From Flagellimonas ochracea (GTDB taxonomy: Bacteria; Bacteroidota; Bacteroidia; Flavobacteriales; Flavobacteriaceae): a DNA stretch of 64,000 nt. A program made the translations under genes and the position numbers. The notes beneath the pieces are model-generated. The model did not search any database. It was not told the origin of the DNA and saw nothing but the letters and a program-made list of their open reading frames with translations. Positions 9,167 through 18,242 of the stretch are shown here, one piece after another. How positions within the stretch are numbered: the first letter of the stretch is position 1; each line of letters opens with the position of its first letter. Where the stretch lies: contig NZ_JAAABI010000004.1 in the NCBI RefSeq assembly GCF_009903685.1, positions 239,227-303,226 of the forward strand, in the 5' to 3' direction.

Positions 9167-10993
9167 ATGTCTGTAGTAGCCAATGCACATGTTGACGATC
9201 ATGCACACGATGATCATGGACATCACCATAAAGAGACTTTTGTAACAAAATATATTTTCAGTCAAGATCATAAGATGATTTCCAAGCAGTACCTGATTAC
9301 AGGACTCATTATGGGATTCATCGGCATAGCAATGTCCTTGCTTTTTAGAATGCAATTGGCTTGGCCCGGGGAATCGTTCCCCATTTTTGAGGCCTTGTTG
9401 GGTAAATGGGCTCCTGACGGTGTCATGGATGCGGACATTTATCTAGCCTTGATCACCATTCACGGGACCATCATGGTGTTTTTCGTATTGACTGCAGGAT
9501 TAAGTGGTACTTTTAGTAACCTGTTGATTCCGCTTCAGATTGGAGCAAGGGATATGGCATCTGGCTTTTTGAACATGCTTTCCTACTGGATGTTCTTCCT
9601 ATCTTCAGTAATCATGGTTATCTCATTGTTTGTGGAGGCAGGCCCTGCCGCTGCAGGTTGGACCATTTATCCTCCTTTGAGTGCTTTGCCAATGGCTCAG
9701 CCAGGATCTGGTGCAGGTATGACACTTTGGTTGGTATCCATGGCCATATTCATTGCTTCCTCACTTTTAGGTTCTTTGAACTACATCGTGACTGTAATAA
9801 ATCTTAGGACCAAAGGAATGTCGATGACTCGATTGCCTTTGACCATTTGGGCATTTTTTGTTACTGCAATTATTGGTGTTATTTCCTTTCCGGTTCTTCT
9901 TTCTGCGGCCCTGCTGTTGATTATGGATAGAAGTTTTGGTACTTCCTTCTTCCTTTCTGATATCTTTATTCAAGGAGAAGTACTGCATTATCAGGGAGGT
10001 TCACCAGTTCTTTTTGAGCATTTGTTTTGGTTCTTGGGTCACCCAGAAGTTTATATCGTATTGTTGCCAGCTTTGGGTATCACATCCGAGGTTATGTCCA
10101 CTAATGCAAGAAAACCAATTTTTGGATATCGGGCAATGGTGGCATCCATTTTGGCCATTGCGTTTCTATCCACTATCGTATGGGGACACCATATGTTCAT
10201 CTCTGGTATGAACCCATTTTTGGGCTCCGTATTTACATTCACCACCTTGCTGATTGCTATTCCGTCTGCGGTAAAGGCATTTAATTACATAACTACTTTA
10301 TGGAAGGGTAACTTGCAGTTGAATCCCGCGATGTTGTTTTCAATCGGTTTGGTATCTACTTTCATTACTGGTGGCTTAACAGGAATTATTTTAGGAGACA
10401 GCACCTTGGACATTAATGTGCACGACACCTATTTTGTTGTTGCACACTTCCACTTAGTGATGGGTATCTCTGCTTTATATGGACTTTTTGCAGGGGTCTA
10501 CCATTGGTTCCCCAAAATGTTCCAGGGTAGGATGATGAACAAGAATTTGGGATATGTCCATTTTTGGATAACTGCAATTTGTGCCTATGGAGTGTTTTTC
10601 CCAATGCACTTCGTGGGTATGGCAGGTGTTCCAAGACGTTACTATGAGAATACGGCATTCCCTATGTTTGATGAATTGACAAACGTGCAGGTATTGATGA
10701 CTGTGTTTGCACTTATTGCCGGTTTGGCACAATTGGTTTTCGTTTACAATTTTATTGTTAGCATTTTCTATGGAAAAAGAGGTCCACAAAACCCATGGAG
10801 TTCCAATACTTTGGAGTGGACTGCACCGCAGGAGCACATGCACGGCAACTGGCCGGGTGAAATTCCCCATGTCCATCGTTGGGCCTATGATTATAGCAAG
10901 ACCTATGAGAATGGTGAATATATTATTCCCGGACAGGATTTTGTCCCTCAAGATGTTCCGCTGCAAGAAAATGAAGAGGAATTGAATCATTGA
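9167..10993 (+). CDS. coxA: Cytochrome c oxidase subunit I
   Basis: The catalytic subunit of an A-type haem-copper oxygen reductase, which reduces O2 to water and pumps protons. The canonical active-site residues are present: the cross-linked His292-P-E-V-Tyr296 motif, the CuB ligands His341-His342, and HDTYFVVAHFH with His427 (haem a3) and His429 (haem a). About twelve membrane segments are visible in 608 residues. The N-terminus is His-rich (HVDDHAHDDHGHHHKE at about residues 8-23), echoing the His-rich loop of ActF. It closes the first respiratory block and is followed by a strong terminator. Subunits III and IV are encoded about 20 kb further on. Confidence 0.96.
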   Translation: MSVVANAHVDDHAHDDHGHHHKETFVTKYIFSQDHKMISKQYLITGLIMGFIGIAMSLLFRMQLAWPGESFPIFEALLGKWAPDGVMDADIYLALITIHGTIMVFFVLTAGLSGTFSNLLIPLQIGARDMASGFLNMLSYWMFFLSSVIMVISLFVEAGPAAAGWTIYPPLSALPMAQPGSGAGMTLWLVSMAIFIASSLLGSLNYIVTVINLRTKGMSMTRLPLTIWAFFVTAIIGVISFPVLLSAALLLIMDRSFGTSFFLSDIFIQGEVLHYQGGSPVLFEHLFWFLGHPEVYIVLLPALGITSEVMSTNARKPIFGYRAMVASILAIAFLSTIVWGHHMFISGMNPFLGSVFTFTTLLIAIPSAVKAFNYITTLWKGNLQLNPAMLFSIGLVSTFITGGLTGIILGDSTLDINVHDTYFVVAHFHLVMGISALYGLFAGVYHWFPKMFQGRMMNKNLGYVHFWITAICAYGVFFPMHFVGMAGVPRRYYENTAFPMFDELTNVQVLMTVFALIAGLAQLVFVYNFIVSIFYGKRGPQNPWSSNTLEWTAPQEHMHGNWPGEIPHVHRWAYDYSKTYENGEYIIPGQDFVPQDVPLQENEEELNH

Positions 10994-11014
10994 TGATTTA
11001 AACTTAAAAACATA

Positions 11015-11045
11015 AAGCCCATTTACATAAATGGGCTTTTTTTTG
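11015..11045 (+). terminator. Rho-independent terminator of the act-cox operon
   Basis: A perfect 8-bp stem (AAGCCCAT at 11015-11022 and ATGGGCTT at 11031-11038) with an 8-base loop, running into an uninterrupted T tract from 11037 to 11044. It lies 21 bases after the coxA stop and separates the respiratory operon from the next gene. Confidence 0.88.
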
Positions 11046-11107
11046 CTCAAAGAATGGTTTACATGAAATACATATCTTTAACCTAAACGCCCCAACTGAA
11101 CAATGCC

Positions 11108-11932
11108 ATGAAAAAAATATTGATGCTGCTATTTTTGGTCGGTCCCATAGTATTGACTGCCCAACGAAAACCTAAGATCAAAGGAAGTCGGGTTGTTTCT
11201 CAGGTTAACGAAGAATTACCTGCCTTCAATGCTATCTTACTTAATGATGATTTGGATATAGTTTTGAAGAAATCCTTTGGTCCAGGGTATGAGATTATTG
11301 CTGATGACAACCTGATTGACATACTTAAATTCAACGTCGAGGACAGTACCTTAGTAATCAGTTCCTATTATGAGGTTACTGCAAAAAAACAATTCGACAT
11401 TACCGTCAACTACACGGAATTAAAATCCATTACTCTTAAAGAAGGTAGTATTTTAACCATGGATAGGGTGGAGAGCGACGAATTGTTTGTGGATGGCTTT
11501 GGAAACTCAAGATTGGACATCAAGGCTAGGGCCGAGATTTTGGACATTAATTTGGAAGATATGAGCAGAGGAGATTTTAATGTGGATGCCGACTCTTTGA
11601 ACATAAGTCTCAACAAAAGGGCACAAGCTTATGTCTATGCTGTCAATGAGGTAAGCTTGTTAGACTTGGAAGGACAGAGTTCCATAACATTTGAGGGAAC
11701 TTCACAACATGTAGAAGCAAGGTTGACGGGTTATTCTAAATACAAAGCAGAAAACATGGAGACCGGGACATTAAAGCTAATGGCCGATAAAGAGGCAGAC
11801 GCCAAAATAAACGTGTATCAACAGTTGGAATTGACTGCAAAGGACAGGGCCAGAATCAACTTATACGGCAATTCGGGTATCATCATAAATGAATTCACAG
11901 ATTCCGCCCAATTAATCAAGAAGGAAGAGTGA
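11108..11932 (+). CDS. Secreted GIN-domain (DUF2807) protein
   Basis: A 274-residue exported protein with a clear signal peptide (residues 1-19, ending LTAQ). The remainder is a beta-rich DUF2807 'head GIN' type repeat: short alternating strands with recurring patterns such as LDIVLKKSFG, LKSITLKEGS and ANMETGTLKL-like turns. Such domains form right-handed beta-helix-like or auto-transporter adhesin-like folds and are very common in Bacteroidota, but no biochemical function is established. It lies alone after the cox terminator, and its TGA stop directly abuts the stop of the convergent acyl-CoA dehydrogenase gene. Assignment to the domain family is secure; the role is unknown. Confidence 0.75.
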   Translation: MKKILMLLFLVGPIVLTAQRKPKIKGSRVVSQVNEELPAFNAILLNDDLDIVLKKSFGPGYEIIADDNLIDILKFNVEDSTLVISSYYEVTAKKQFDITVNYTELKSITLKEGSILTMDRVESDELFVDGFGNSRLDIKARAEILDINLEDMSRGDFNVDADSLNISLNKRAQAYVYAVNEVSLLDLEGQSSITFEGTSQHVEARLTGYSKYKAENMETGTLKLMADKEADAKINVYQQLELTAKDRARINLYGNSGIIINEFTDSAQLIKKEE

Positions 11933-14197
11933 TCATTGGGCAATAGGTGCGGTAACACAATGATCGGGAATGCCAAAACCTTCCACCAGTACTTCAATAT
12001 GGGGTCGCAGTTCTGAAGACAATCTTTCTACACGCTGTCTTATGGCCTTTGACTTGCTGCTGCCAATATATCCTTGTTCCAAATACCACTGTGCATCCAA
12101 TCGAATTTGATATAGTGCATAGAGCGAGCCCAATTTTTTCATCAGGTCTTTATACTCTGTATCTTCGATGCCATCATACACTTTGAGGTATTCCTTATAC
12201 GCAAGCTCAACGCTGTAAGCCTTTCCCAATGCCAGCAAATGTGTCTGCACCTTCAAAAAAGCCTGATAAGCAGGCACTCCCTTCTTAATATAACTTCGGA
12301 TACGCATCGCCAAAGTATAGGTCAATCGGCGGGTTCTATAATTAAAGGCATGTTGATGAAATTTGGGATTGTACAAGTGTTCCGCATCCACCTTGTTGGA
12401 GTATAAAGGATTGATTGCCGTTAGCTTATCAGACAACTGACTTTGAAGTAATTTCAGCACAGAGGAAAACCCTGCACTGTTGAACTCAGCCTTAAAATCG
12501 GATAAAATTCCTTTGGCCGCTAATTGCAACAGTACGGTGTTATCTCCCTCAAAAGTGGTGAATATGTCAACATCGGCCCGTAAATCGGCTAATCTGTTCT
12601 CCAATAAGTACCCTTTTCCACCACAGGCTTCTCGGCATTCTTGTATCGTATCGCTGGCAAACCAAGTGATGACCGATTTTAATCCCGCCACTTGTGTTTC
12701 AATCATTCTTTTGTCTGATTTTGAATTGTCGCTATATTGTTTCATCAGTTCCTCAAGGGCAAAATGATACACATAGGCACTGGCGACGAGAGGGGTTAAG
12801 CGTAACTGATGGGTGGGGTAGTCCATAATCAGGTCTTCCTGCATTTTTATGCTATCGTTGAACTGTCTCCGTCCCAATGCATATTTAACTGCAATTGTCA
12901 ACGCCATTTTGGCTCCACCCAAGGCCCCTCGGGCCACACAAATGCGTCCTCCCACTAATGTGCCCAACATGGTAAAAAAGCGCTTATTGGGATTTTTGAT
13001 GGCTGAAAAATAAGAACCATCCTTTCGGATTTCCCCATATTTGTCCAACAGGTTTTCTCGTGGCACCTTAACTTGATTGAACCAAATTTTTCCATTGTCT
13101 ACCCCATTTAGACCTAGCTTATAGCCATTGTCTTCAATAGTGATTCCTTCAAGAACCTCATGTTTTTCATTACGCAAGGGAACCAAAATGGCGTGAACCC
13201 CTTCATTTTTTCCATTGACGATCAATTGGGCAAATACGGTGGCTATTTTAGAGTGGAGCGCATTGCCAATATATTCTTTGTTGTCATTTTGGCCAGGAGT
13301 GTTGATTATAATTCGGTCTGAGGATGCATCGTAGGTAGCGGTGGTTTTAATCCCTCTTACGTTGGAACCATGCCCTGTTTCTGTCATGGCGAAACAGCCT
13401 AACAGTTTGGACCTTCCAGCATTTTTTAGGTATTGATCATGATGTTTTGCCGTTCCCAACTTTTGAATACTACCGCCAAATAAACCGAATTGTACTCCAA
13501 ACTTCACGGCCAAACTCCCATCCACATACATTAAATGCTCAAAAATGGCGGCATAGGCCGGCATATTTTCAATGCCGCCAAAATCTTTTGGGTATGCCAT
13601 GGCCCCGTATCCTTTTTCACCTAAAAGGAAAACTTGTTCCAGTACACGATTTCTGAACACCTCTTTATCCCTATCAATATCCCATTCAAAAATGGGTTGA
13701 TCAATGAATTTGCGAAACGAATCCACTAAAGCACCATGGGAGCCTTTTAATAGGTTATCCAGTACCTCGGCATCATATTGTTTGGAGGTCCTTTCGTGAA
13801 TGACTTCCACATCAAAAAGGTGGTTGTAGTGATTGGGCTGTATGCCCAAATTAATTTCAATGTGCTTCAAATGGTCATTGAACTCGCATCCTGCACAATG
13901 AGCATTGCCCAAGCGTTGGCTAAAAGAGGTCAAAGGATAGGTGTCATTTTCAATAAGTTTGATTTGCGAATGGGATATGGTCTGTTTCCAACTTTTGATT
14001 TCTTCATCTTTTGGCGGATTCTCCCTGTTGAGCCAAAGCATGAGTTGCTGCTTTTCCTCCGGATTTAGTGAGGCATCCTGCTCAATGGTTTTTTTGACCA
14101 CGGAGATTTCAGAAGCGGAAAGGAGGTCGTCCGACCAAATCACGTAGAAAAAGGGGATATATTGTAAAATTCCCAGGGAATAAGCTGTAGTGACCAT
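11933..14197 (-). CDS. Acyl-CoA dehydrogenase / acyl-CoA oxidase-like flavoprotein
   Basis: A 754-residue FAD-dependent acyl-CoA dehydrogenase of the large, acyl-CoA-oxidase-like type found in Bacteroidota. It probably catalyses the first alpha,beta-oxidation step of fatty acyl-CoA. The flavin/substrate-binding motif FAMTETGHGSNVRGI is near residues 273-287. The GLNGVDNGKIWF segment is typical of this subfamily. The presumed catalytic glutamate lies in TTFEGDNTVLLQ near residue 548. The C-terminal third (about 600-750) resembles the acyl-CoA oxidase C-terminal helical domain. The gene is monocistronic on the minus strand, convergent with the GIN gene and divergent from ruvB. Whether electrons go to ETF or to O2 cannot be told from sequence. 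Confidence 0.87.
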   Translation of the reverse strand: MVTTAYSLGILQYIPFFYVIWSDDLLSASEISVVKKTIEQDASLNPEEKQQLMLWLNRENPPKDEEIKSWKQTISHSQIKLIENDTYPLTSFSQRLGNAHCAGCEFNDHLKHIEINLGIQPNHYNHLFDVEVIHERTSKQYDAEVLDNLLKGSHGALVDSFRKFIDQPIFEWDIDRDKEVFRNRVLEQVFLLGEKGYGAMAYPKDFGGIENMPAYAAIFEHLMYVDGSLAVKFGVQFGLFGGSIQKLGTAKHHDQYLKNAGRSKLLGCFAMTETGHGSNVRGIKTTATYDASSDRIIINTPGQNDNKEYIGNALHSKIATVFAQLIVNGKNEGVHAILVPLRNEKHEVLEGITIEDNGYKLGLNGVDNGKIWFNQVKVPRENLLDKYGEIRKDGSYFSAIKNPNKRFFTMLGTLVGGRICVARGALGGAKMALTIAVKYALGRRQFNDSIKMQEDLIMDYPTHQLRLTPLVASAYVYHFALEELMKQYSDNSKSDKRMIETQVAGLKSVITWFASDTIQECREACGGKGYLLENRLADLRADVDIFTTFEGDNTVLLQLAAKGILSDFKAEFNSAGFSSVLKLLQSQLSDKLTAINPLYSNKVDAEHLYNPKFHQHAFNYRTRRLTYTLAMRIRSYIKKGVPAYQAFLKVQTHLLALGKAYSVELAYKEYLKVYDGIEDTEYKDLMKKLGSLYALYQIRLDAQWYLEQGYIGSSKSKAIRQRVERLSSELRPHIEVLVEGFGIPDHCVTAPIAQ

Positions 14198-14299
14198 AGA
14201 ATTTTAGATTGAGGCGATGCTGATTTTCTATGTAACTAAGTTAAGGCTTAGATTGTTAAGATGCACAGGTCATTTTACGGTCCACGTTGTGTTTTCAAC

Positions 14300-14307
14300 T
14301 ATATTTG
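14300..14307 (+). promoter_or_regulatory. Candidate -7 element of ruvB
   Basis: TATATTTG fits the Bacteroidota -7 consensus TAnnTTTG and lies only 7 bases before the ruvB ATG at 14315. If it is used, transcription would begin at or next to the start codon, giving a leaderless mRNA. No TTG lies at the expected -33 distance, so this is tentative. Confidence 0.35.
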
Positions 14308-14314
14308 TTTGTAG

Positions 14315-15337
14315 ATGAATGAAAACCTAGATCCAACAAGCGACAACTTTTCCCAAGAGGAGTTGGACATAGAAAGAGCATTACGGCCAATCACTTTTGA
14401 TGATTTCACAGGTCAGCAGCAAGTATTGGAAAATTTAAAGGTGTTTGTTCAGGCGGCCAATCTACGCGATGAAGCTTTAGATCATACACTTTTTCATGGC
14501 CCGCCCGGATTGGGCAAGACCACACTTGCCCATATTTTGGCCAACGAATTGGGAGTCGGAATCAAGGTGACTTCTGGTCCTGTGTTGGACAAACCGGGTG
14601 ATTTGGCTGGACTTTTGACCAATCTAGAAGAACGGGACGTACTTTTTATTGATGAAATCCATCGTCTTAGCCCTATTGTGGAAGAGTACCTGTATTCCGC
14701 CATGGAGGATTATAAAATTGACATTATGATAGAGACGGGGCCCAATGCCCGTTCCGTTCAGATAAACTTGGCTCCATTTACCTTGATTGGTGCTACCACA
14801 CGTTCAGGTCTTTTGACGGCACCGATGCGGGCCCGCTTTGGAATATCAAGCCGTTTGCAATACTACGACACCGAACTGCTTTCCACCATTGTCCAGCGTA
14901 GTGCCGACATTTTAAAAGTTCCCATAACCAATGATGCCGCCATAGAGATTGCCGGGCGGAGTAGGGGCACACCTCGAATATGTAACGCACTGCTGCGCAG
15001 GGTCCGTGATTTTGCCCAAATTAAGGGAGATGGCAACATTGATCTTGATATATCTAGATTTGGACTAAAGGCCTTGAACGTTGATACCCACGGTTTGGAT
15101 GAAATGGACAATAAAATTCTTTCCACCATTATTGATAAATTTAAAGGGGGCCCGGTCGGAATTACCACCTTGGCCACAGCCGTATCAGAAAGTGCCGAGA
15201 CAATTGAAGAAGTTTATGAGCCCTTTTTGATTCAACAGGGTTTTATCATGCGCACACCACGGGGTAGGGAAGTGACCGAATTGGCCTATACCCATTTGGG
15301 AAAGCTAAAAGGGGGAACCCAAGGAGGATTATTTTAG
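14315..15337 (+). CDS. ruvB: Holliday junction branch migration helicase RuvB
   Basis: RuvB is the hexameric AAA+ motor that drives Holliday junction branch migration with RuvA. Its 340 residues are normal for the family. Walker A is GPPGLGKTT at residues 62-70, Walker B is DEIH at 113-116, the sensor motif GATTRSG follows, and the C-terminal winged-helix domain ends with [16 protein letters not shown]. The start MNENLDPT fits related proteins. ruvA is not adjacent: it lies about 5 kb downstream after queG, an MFS gene and the malic enzyme gene. queG begins immediately after the stop, so the two are probably co-transcribed. Confidence 0.97.
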   Translation: MNENLDPTSDNFSQEELDIERALRPITFDDFTGQQQVLENLKVFVQAANLRDEALDHTLFHGPPGLGKTTLAHILANELGVGIKVTSGPVLDKPGDLAGLLTNLEERDVLFIDEIHRLSPIVEEYLYSAMEDYKIDIMIETGPNARSVQINLAPFTLIGATTRSGLLTAPMRARFGISSRLQYYDTELLSTIVQRSADILKVPITNDAAIEIAGRSRGTPRICNALLRRVRDFAQIKGDGNIDLDISRFGLKALNVDTHGLDEMDNKILSTIIDKFKGGPVGITTLATAVSESAETIEEVYEPFLIQQGFIMRTPRGREVTELAYTHLGKLKGGTQGGLF

Positions 15338-15338
15338 T

Positions 15339-16268
15339 TTGCATGTAAAAGCACAACATACCAGTTTAATCAAAACCGAAGCCAAGCGCCTCGGTTTTTT
15401 GTCATGTGGTATTTCAAAAGCTAAGTTTTTGGAAGAAGAAGCTCCAAGACTGGAAAAATGGCTCAACCAAAATATGCACGGGGAAATGTCGTACATGGAA
15501 AACCATTTTGATAAACGGTTAGACCCGACCAAATTGGTTCAGGGTTCCAAATCGGTCATCTCGCTCCTGTTGAATTACTTCCCGTCCGAAGTGCAAAATC
15601 CTGAATCTTATAAAATTTCCAAATATGCTTATGGAACCGATTATCACTTTGTGATAAAGGACAAGCTTAAAAGCTTATTGCATTTTATACATGAAGAAAT
15701 AGGAGAAGTGCATGGCCGTGCTTTTGTGGATTCGGCTCCTGTTTTGGATAAGGCATGGGCGGCTAAGAGCGGTCTGGGATGGATGGGCAAGCACAGCAAT
15801 TTATTGACCCAACAGGTTGGTTCTTTCTACTTCATTGCTGAATTGATTGTCGACCTCGAATTGGAATATGATACCCCGGCGACCGACCATTGCGGAACAT
15901 GCACCGCTTGTATCGATGCGTGCCCCACAGAGGCCATTGTGGAACCGTATGTTGTAGATGGCAGCAAGTGCATCTCGTATTTCACCATTGAATTGAAGAA
16001 TGAAATCCCTTCTGAATATAGCGGAAAATTTGACGATTGGATGTTTGGTTGCGATATATGCCAAGACGTTTGCCCGTGGAACCGTTTTTCAAAACCCCAT
16101 CAAGAACCACTCTTCGACCCACACCCAGATTTATTGTCCATGACCAAAAAAGATTGGGAAGAGATTACTGAGGATGTTTTCAAAAAGGTGTTTAAAAAAT
16201 CGGCGGTCAAGCGAACCAAATTCACCGGTTTGCAGCGGAACATCAATTTCTTAAAATCGCAAAAATAA
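15339..16268 (+). CDS. queG: Epoxyqueuosine reductase QueG
   Basis: QueG reduces epoxyqueuosine to queuosine in tRNA, using cobalamin and two [4Fe-4S] clusters. Both ferredoxin-like cysteine motifs are present: [12 protein letters not shown] near residues 186-197 and [13 protein letters not shown] near 243-255. The N-terminal domain contains the [17 protein letters not shown] and [18 protein letters not shown] signatures. The start is TTG at 15339, 1 base after the ruvB stop. The protein reads correctly from there, and the only nearby ATG (15343) is in another frame and stops at once. Length 309 is normal. It is likely translated from the ruvB transcript. Confidence 0.94.
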   Translation: MHVKAQHTSLIKTEAKRLGFLSCGISKAKFLEEEAPRLEKWLNQNMHGEMSYMENHFDKRLDPTKLVQGSKSVISLLLNYFPSEVQNPESYKISKYAYGTDYHFVIKDKLKSLLHFIHEEIGEVHGRAFVDSAPVLDKAWAAKSGLGWMGKHSNLLTQQVGSFYFIAELIVDLELEYDTPATDHCGTCTACIDACPTEAIVEPYVVDGSKCISYFTIELKNEIPSEYSGKFDDWMFGCDICQDVCPWNRFSKPHQEPLFDPHPDLLSMTKKDWEEITEDVFKKVFKKSAVKRTKFTGLQRNINFLKSQK

Positions 16269-16270
16269 CT

Positions 16271-16290
16271 ACAACGATTTCGTTGTCATT
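16271..16290 (+). terminator. Weak terminator-like hairpin after queG
   Basis: ACAACG (16271-16276) and CGTTGT (16281-16286) form a 6-bp stem with a 4-base loop two bases after the queG stop, followed by CATTTT. The stem is A/T-rich and the T run short, so termination would be partial at best. Confidence 0.35.
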
Positions 16291-16445
16291 TTCGAGGCAT
16301 TAGATGTTAAGTTTTTTTAACCAAAAGATTAAAAATGCTATCTTGTTTGGCAATCCAGCTGTGATATTCGCAAAAATACCGAGGGATTTTTGAAGGAATC
16401 AAAACACGGTTTGGAGCTGTTCCGATAACTAACTAAACTCAAGGG

Positions 16446-18122
16446 ATGACTAAGATCACTAAACCAAGACTTAATTTTTGGCAAATTTGGAATATGAACG
16501 TTGGATTCTTCGGAATCCAATTTAGCTTTGGCCTTCAACAGACCGCGGTAAGTCCAATTTTTTCATTTTTGGGCGCCCATCATGACGAGCTGCCTTTGTT
16601 GAACTTGGCAGGCCCTGTGACCGGTTTGTTGATACAGCCCATTATCGGAGCCATTTCCGATAAAACGTGGTCACCAAAATGGGGAGGGCGGCGAAAACCT
16701 TTCTTCTTGATTGGGGCCATTTTGGCAAGTTTGTGTCTTTTCGCCTTTCCTTTTAGTCCTGAGTTGTGGTTTGCAGTGGGACTCCTTTGGATTTTGGATG
16801 CAGGTAATAATACTGCCATGGAACCCTATAGAGCATTTGTTGGAGATAAATTGCCCGATAGCCAGTTGACCTTTGGTTATCAAATGCAGAGTTTATTTGT
16901 AGGGGCCGGAATAACGCTGGCCAACTTGTCTCTTTTTATGTTCCAGCATTGGTTTAGCACCCCAGTTGAAGGTGGAGGCATTTTTGATGCTGCTGCCGAA
17001 ACAGTATCATCCATCCCAACTTGGGTATACTATTCTTTCTTCTTAGGAGCGCTGGCATCCATTGGAACGGTTATGTGGTCGGTATGGAAAACACCTGAAA
17101 TTCCACCAACTGACAAAGAGTTGGAAGAAATCAAAAAACATAATGATGGTACACCGGCTCCCATCATCCAAATATTAAGCGTACTTCTGGTAATTTTTTC
17201 TGTGCCACTTTTGTTGGGTTATTTGGTCGGTGAACTGTTCCCTCAATTATGGGACAACGTCAATCTTTGGGTAATTATCGTGCTGGTATTTGCCTTCGCT
17301 TGGCTTTTCATGCTCTATCGAATCATCAAAAACAATACAAGCAACCGAAGCATTAAGAAGCTTGGGGACACCTTGGATCCCCTATTGGAAGCAGCAGAGG
17401 CCATCGGAGTAATGCCCGGTTTCCTTTGGAAATTGGCCGCGGTATATCTATTTCAGTGGTATGCACTTTTTGTATACTGGCAATTTATGCCGCCCATGCT
17501 CCGCACCAGCTTGTTCGGTATTTCCAACGAGGACAACGAGAAATTTGAGTCCATAATGACATCTTTTAGGGAAGGTGCTGAAATCAGTGCTCAAGACCAG
17601 TCCTTTGCTCAGAATATACAATCTTTGGCAGAACAAGCTTTAGGGCATGCCGGTCTAATGAATGGAACGTACAATTTTGTGACCATGATTGTGGCACTCG
17701 CTTTAGTACCCATGGCGGCACGAATTGGTTCTAAACTTGTATATGTAGTTTGTTTGTTCCTTACAGGAATTGCCATGTTAAGCATGCCTTTCATTACTGA
17801 TAAATGGCTGTTGTTGGCCCCCATGGTGTTGTTTGGTATCGGTTGGGCTGCCATGATGGGAATTCCGTATGCCATGGTTTCCAAAGTTATTCCAGAAGAA
17901 CGACGAGGGGTTTATATGGGAATTGTCAATATGATGATTGTAATCCCCATGCTTATTCAAACGGTAAGTTTTGGTCCTATCATTAAGAATGTGTTGGATA
18001 ACAATGCGGTAAATGCCATATTGTTTGGCGGCGTATTCTTCGTAATAGCAGGGGTCTTGGCGATGCGCCTCAACTTACCCAAGGACAAATTGGATTCAGC
18101 AATGGATGTGGAAATCCCATAG
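16446..18122 (+). CDS. MFS transporter, SLC45/sucrose-permease-like
   Basis: A 558-residue major facilitator protein of the GPH/SLC45-like type, probably a sugar:proton symporter. About twelve membrane segments are present. The signature loop between segments 2 and 3 is conserved (SDKTWSPKWGGRRKPFF, compare the RWGRRRPF motif of SLC45 and plant sucrose carriers). A long hydrophilic loop separates the two halves (about residues 215-240 and 290-320), and a second insert with polar helices lies near residues 355-400. The substrate cannot be read from sequence; maltose or sucrose-type sugars are possible. The gene stands alone, with 177 bases upstream and 120 bases downstream. Confidence 0.82.
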   Translation: MTKITKPRLNFWQIWNMNVGFFGIQFSFGLQQTAVSPIFSFLGAHHDELPLLNLAGPVTGLLIQPIIGAISDKTWSPKWGGRRKPFFLIGAILASLCLFAFPFSPELWFAVGLLWILDAGNNTAMEPYRAFVGDKLPDSQLTFGYQMQSLFVGAGITLANLSLFMFQHWFSTPVEGGGIFDAAAETVSSIPTWVYYSFFLGALASIGTVMWSVWKTPEIPPTDKELEEIKKHNDGTPAPIIQILSVLLVIFSVPLLLGYLVGELFPQLWDNVNLWVIIVLVFAFAWLFMLYRIIKNNTSNRSIKKLGDTLDPLLEAAEAIGVMPGFLWKLAAVYLFQWYALFVYWQFMPPMLRTSLFGISNEDNEKFESIMTSFREGAEISAQDQSFAQNIQSLAEQALGHAGLMNGTYNFVTMIVALALVPMAARIGSKLVYVVCLFLTGIAMLSMPFITDKWLLLAPMVLFGIGWAAMMGIPYAMVSKVIPEERRGVYMGIVNMMIVIPMLIQTVSFGPIIKNVLDNNAVNAILFGGVFFVIAGVLAMRLNLPKDKLDSAMDVEIP

Positions 18123-18189
18123 GCAATAATACATCTGTAGGCATTACTGAAATTGGGAAATAACACCTACTAGGAAAATATTGCCGAAA

Positions 18190-18208
18190 CGCCATACCAA
18201 TTATGGCG
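18190..18208. promoter_or_regulatory. Inverted repeat upstream of the malic enzyme gene (possible operator)
   Basis: CGCCATA (18190-18196), 5 bases, TATGGCG (18202-18208) is a perfect 7-bp inverted repeat. No T tract follows, so it is a poor terminator. It covers the position where a -33 element would be expected relative to the TAACTTTG element at 18216, which suggests a regulator-binding site. Confidence 0.4.
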
Positions 18209-18215
18209 AAACTCC

Positions 18216-18223
18216 TAACTTTG
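18216..18223 (+). promoter_or_regulatory. Candidate -7 element of the malic enzyme gene
   Basis: TAACTTTG matches TAnnTTTG and lies 19 bases before the ATG at 18243, the same distance as the better supported cyoE promoter in this window. There is no TTG at the usual -33 spacing; the inverted repeat at 18190-18208 is there instead. Confidence 0.45.
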
Positions 18224-18242
18224 GCCCTTCATAGTTCACTAT

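Noticed and set aside
18190..18208. Inverted repeat after the MFS gene as a terminator
   Set aside because: No T tract follows and the site lies close to the malic enzyme promoter, so an operator is more likely.
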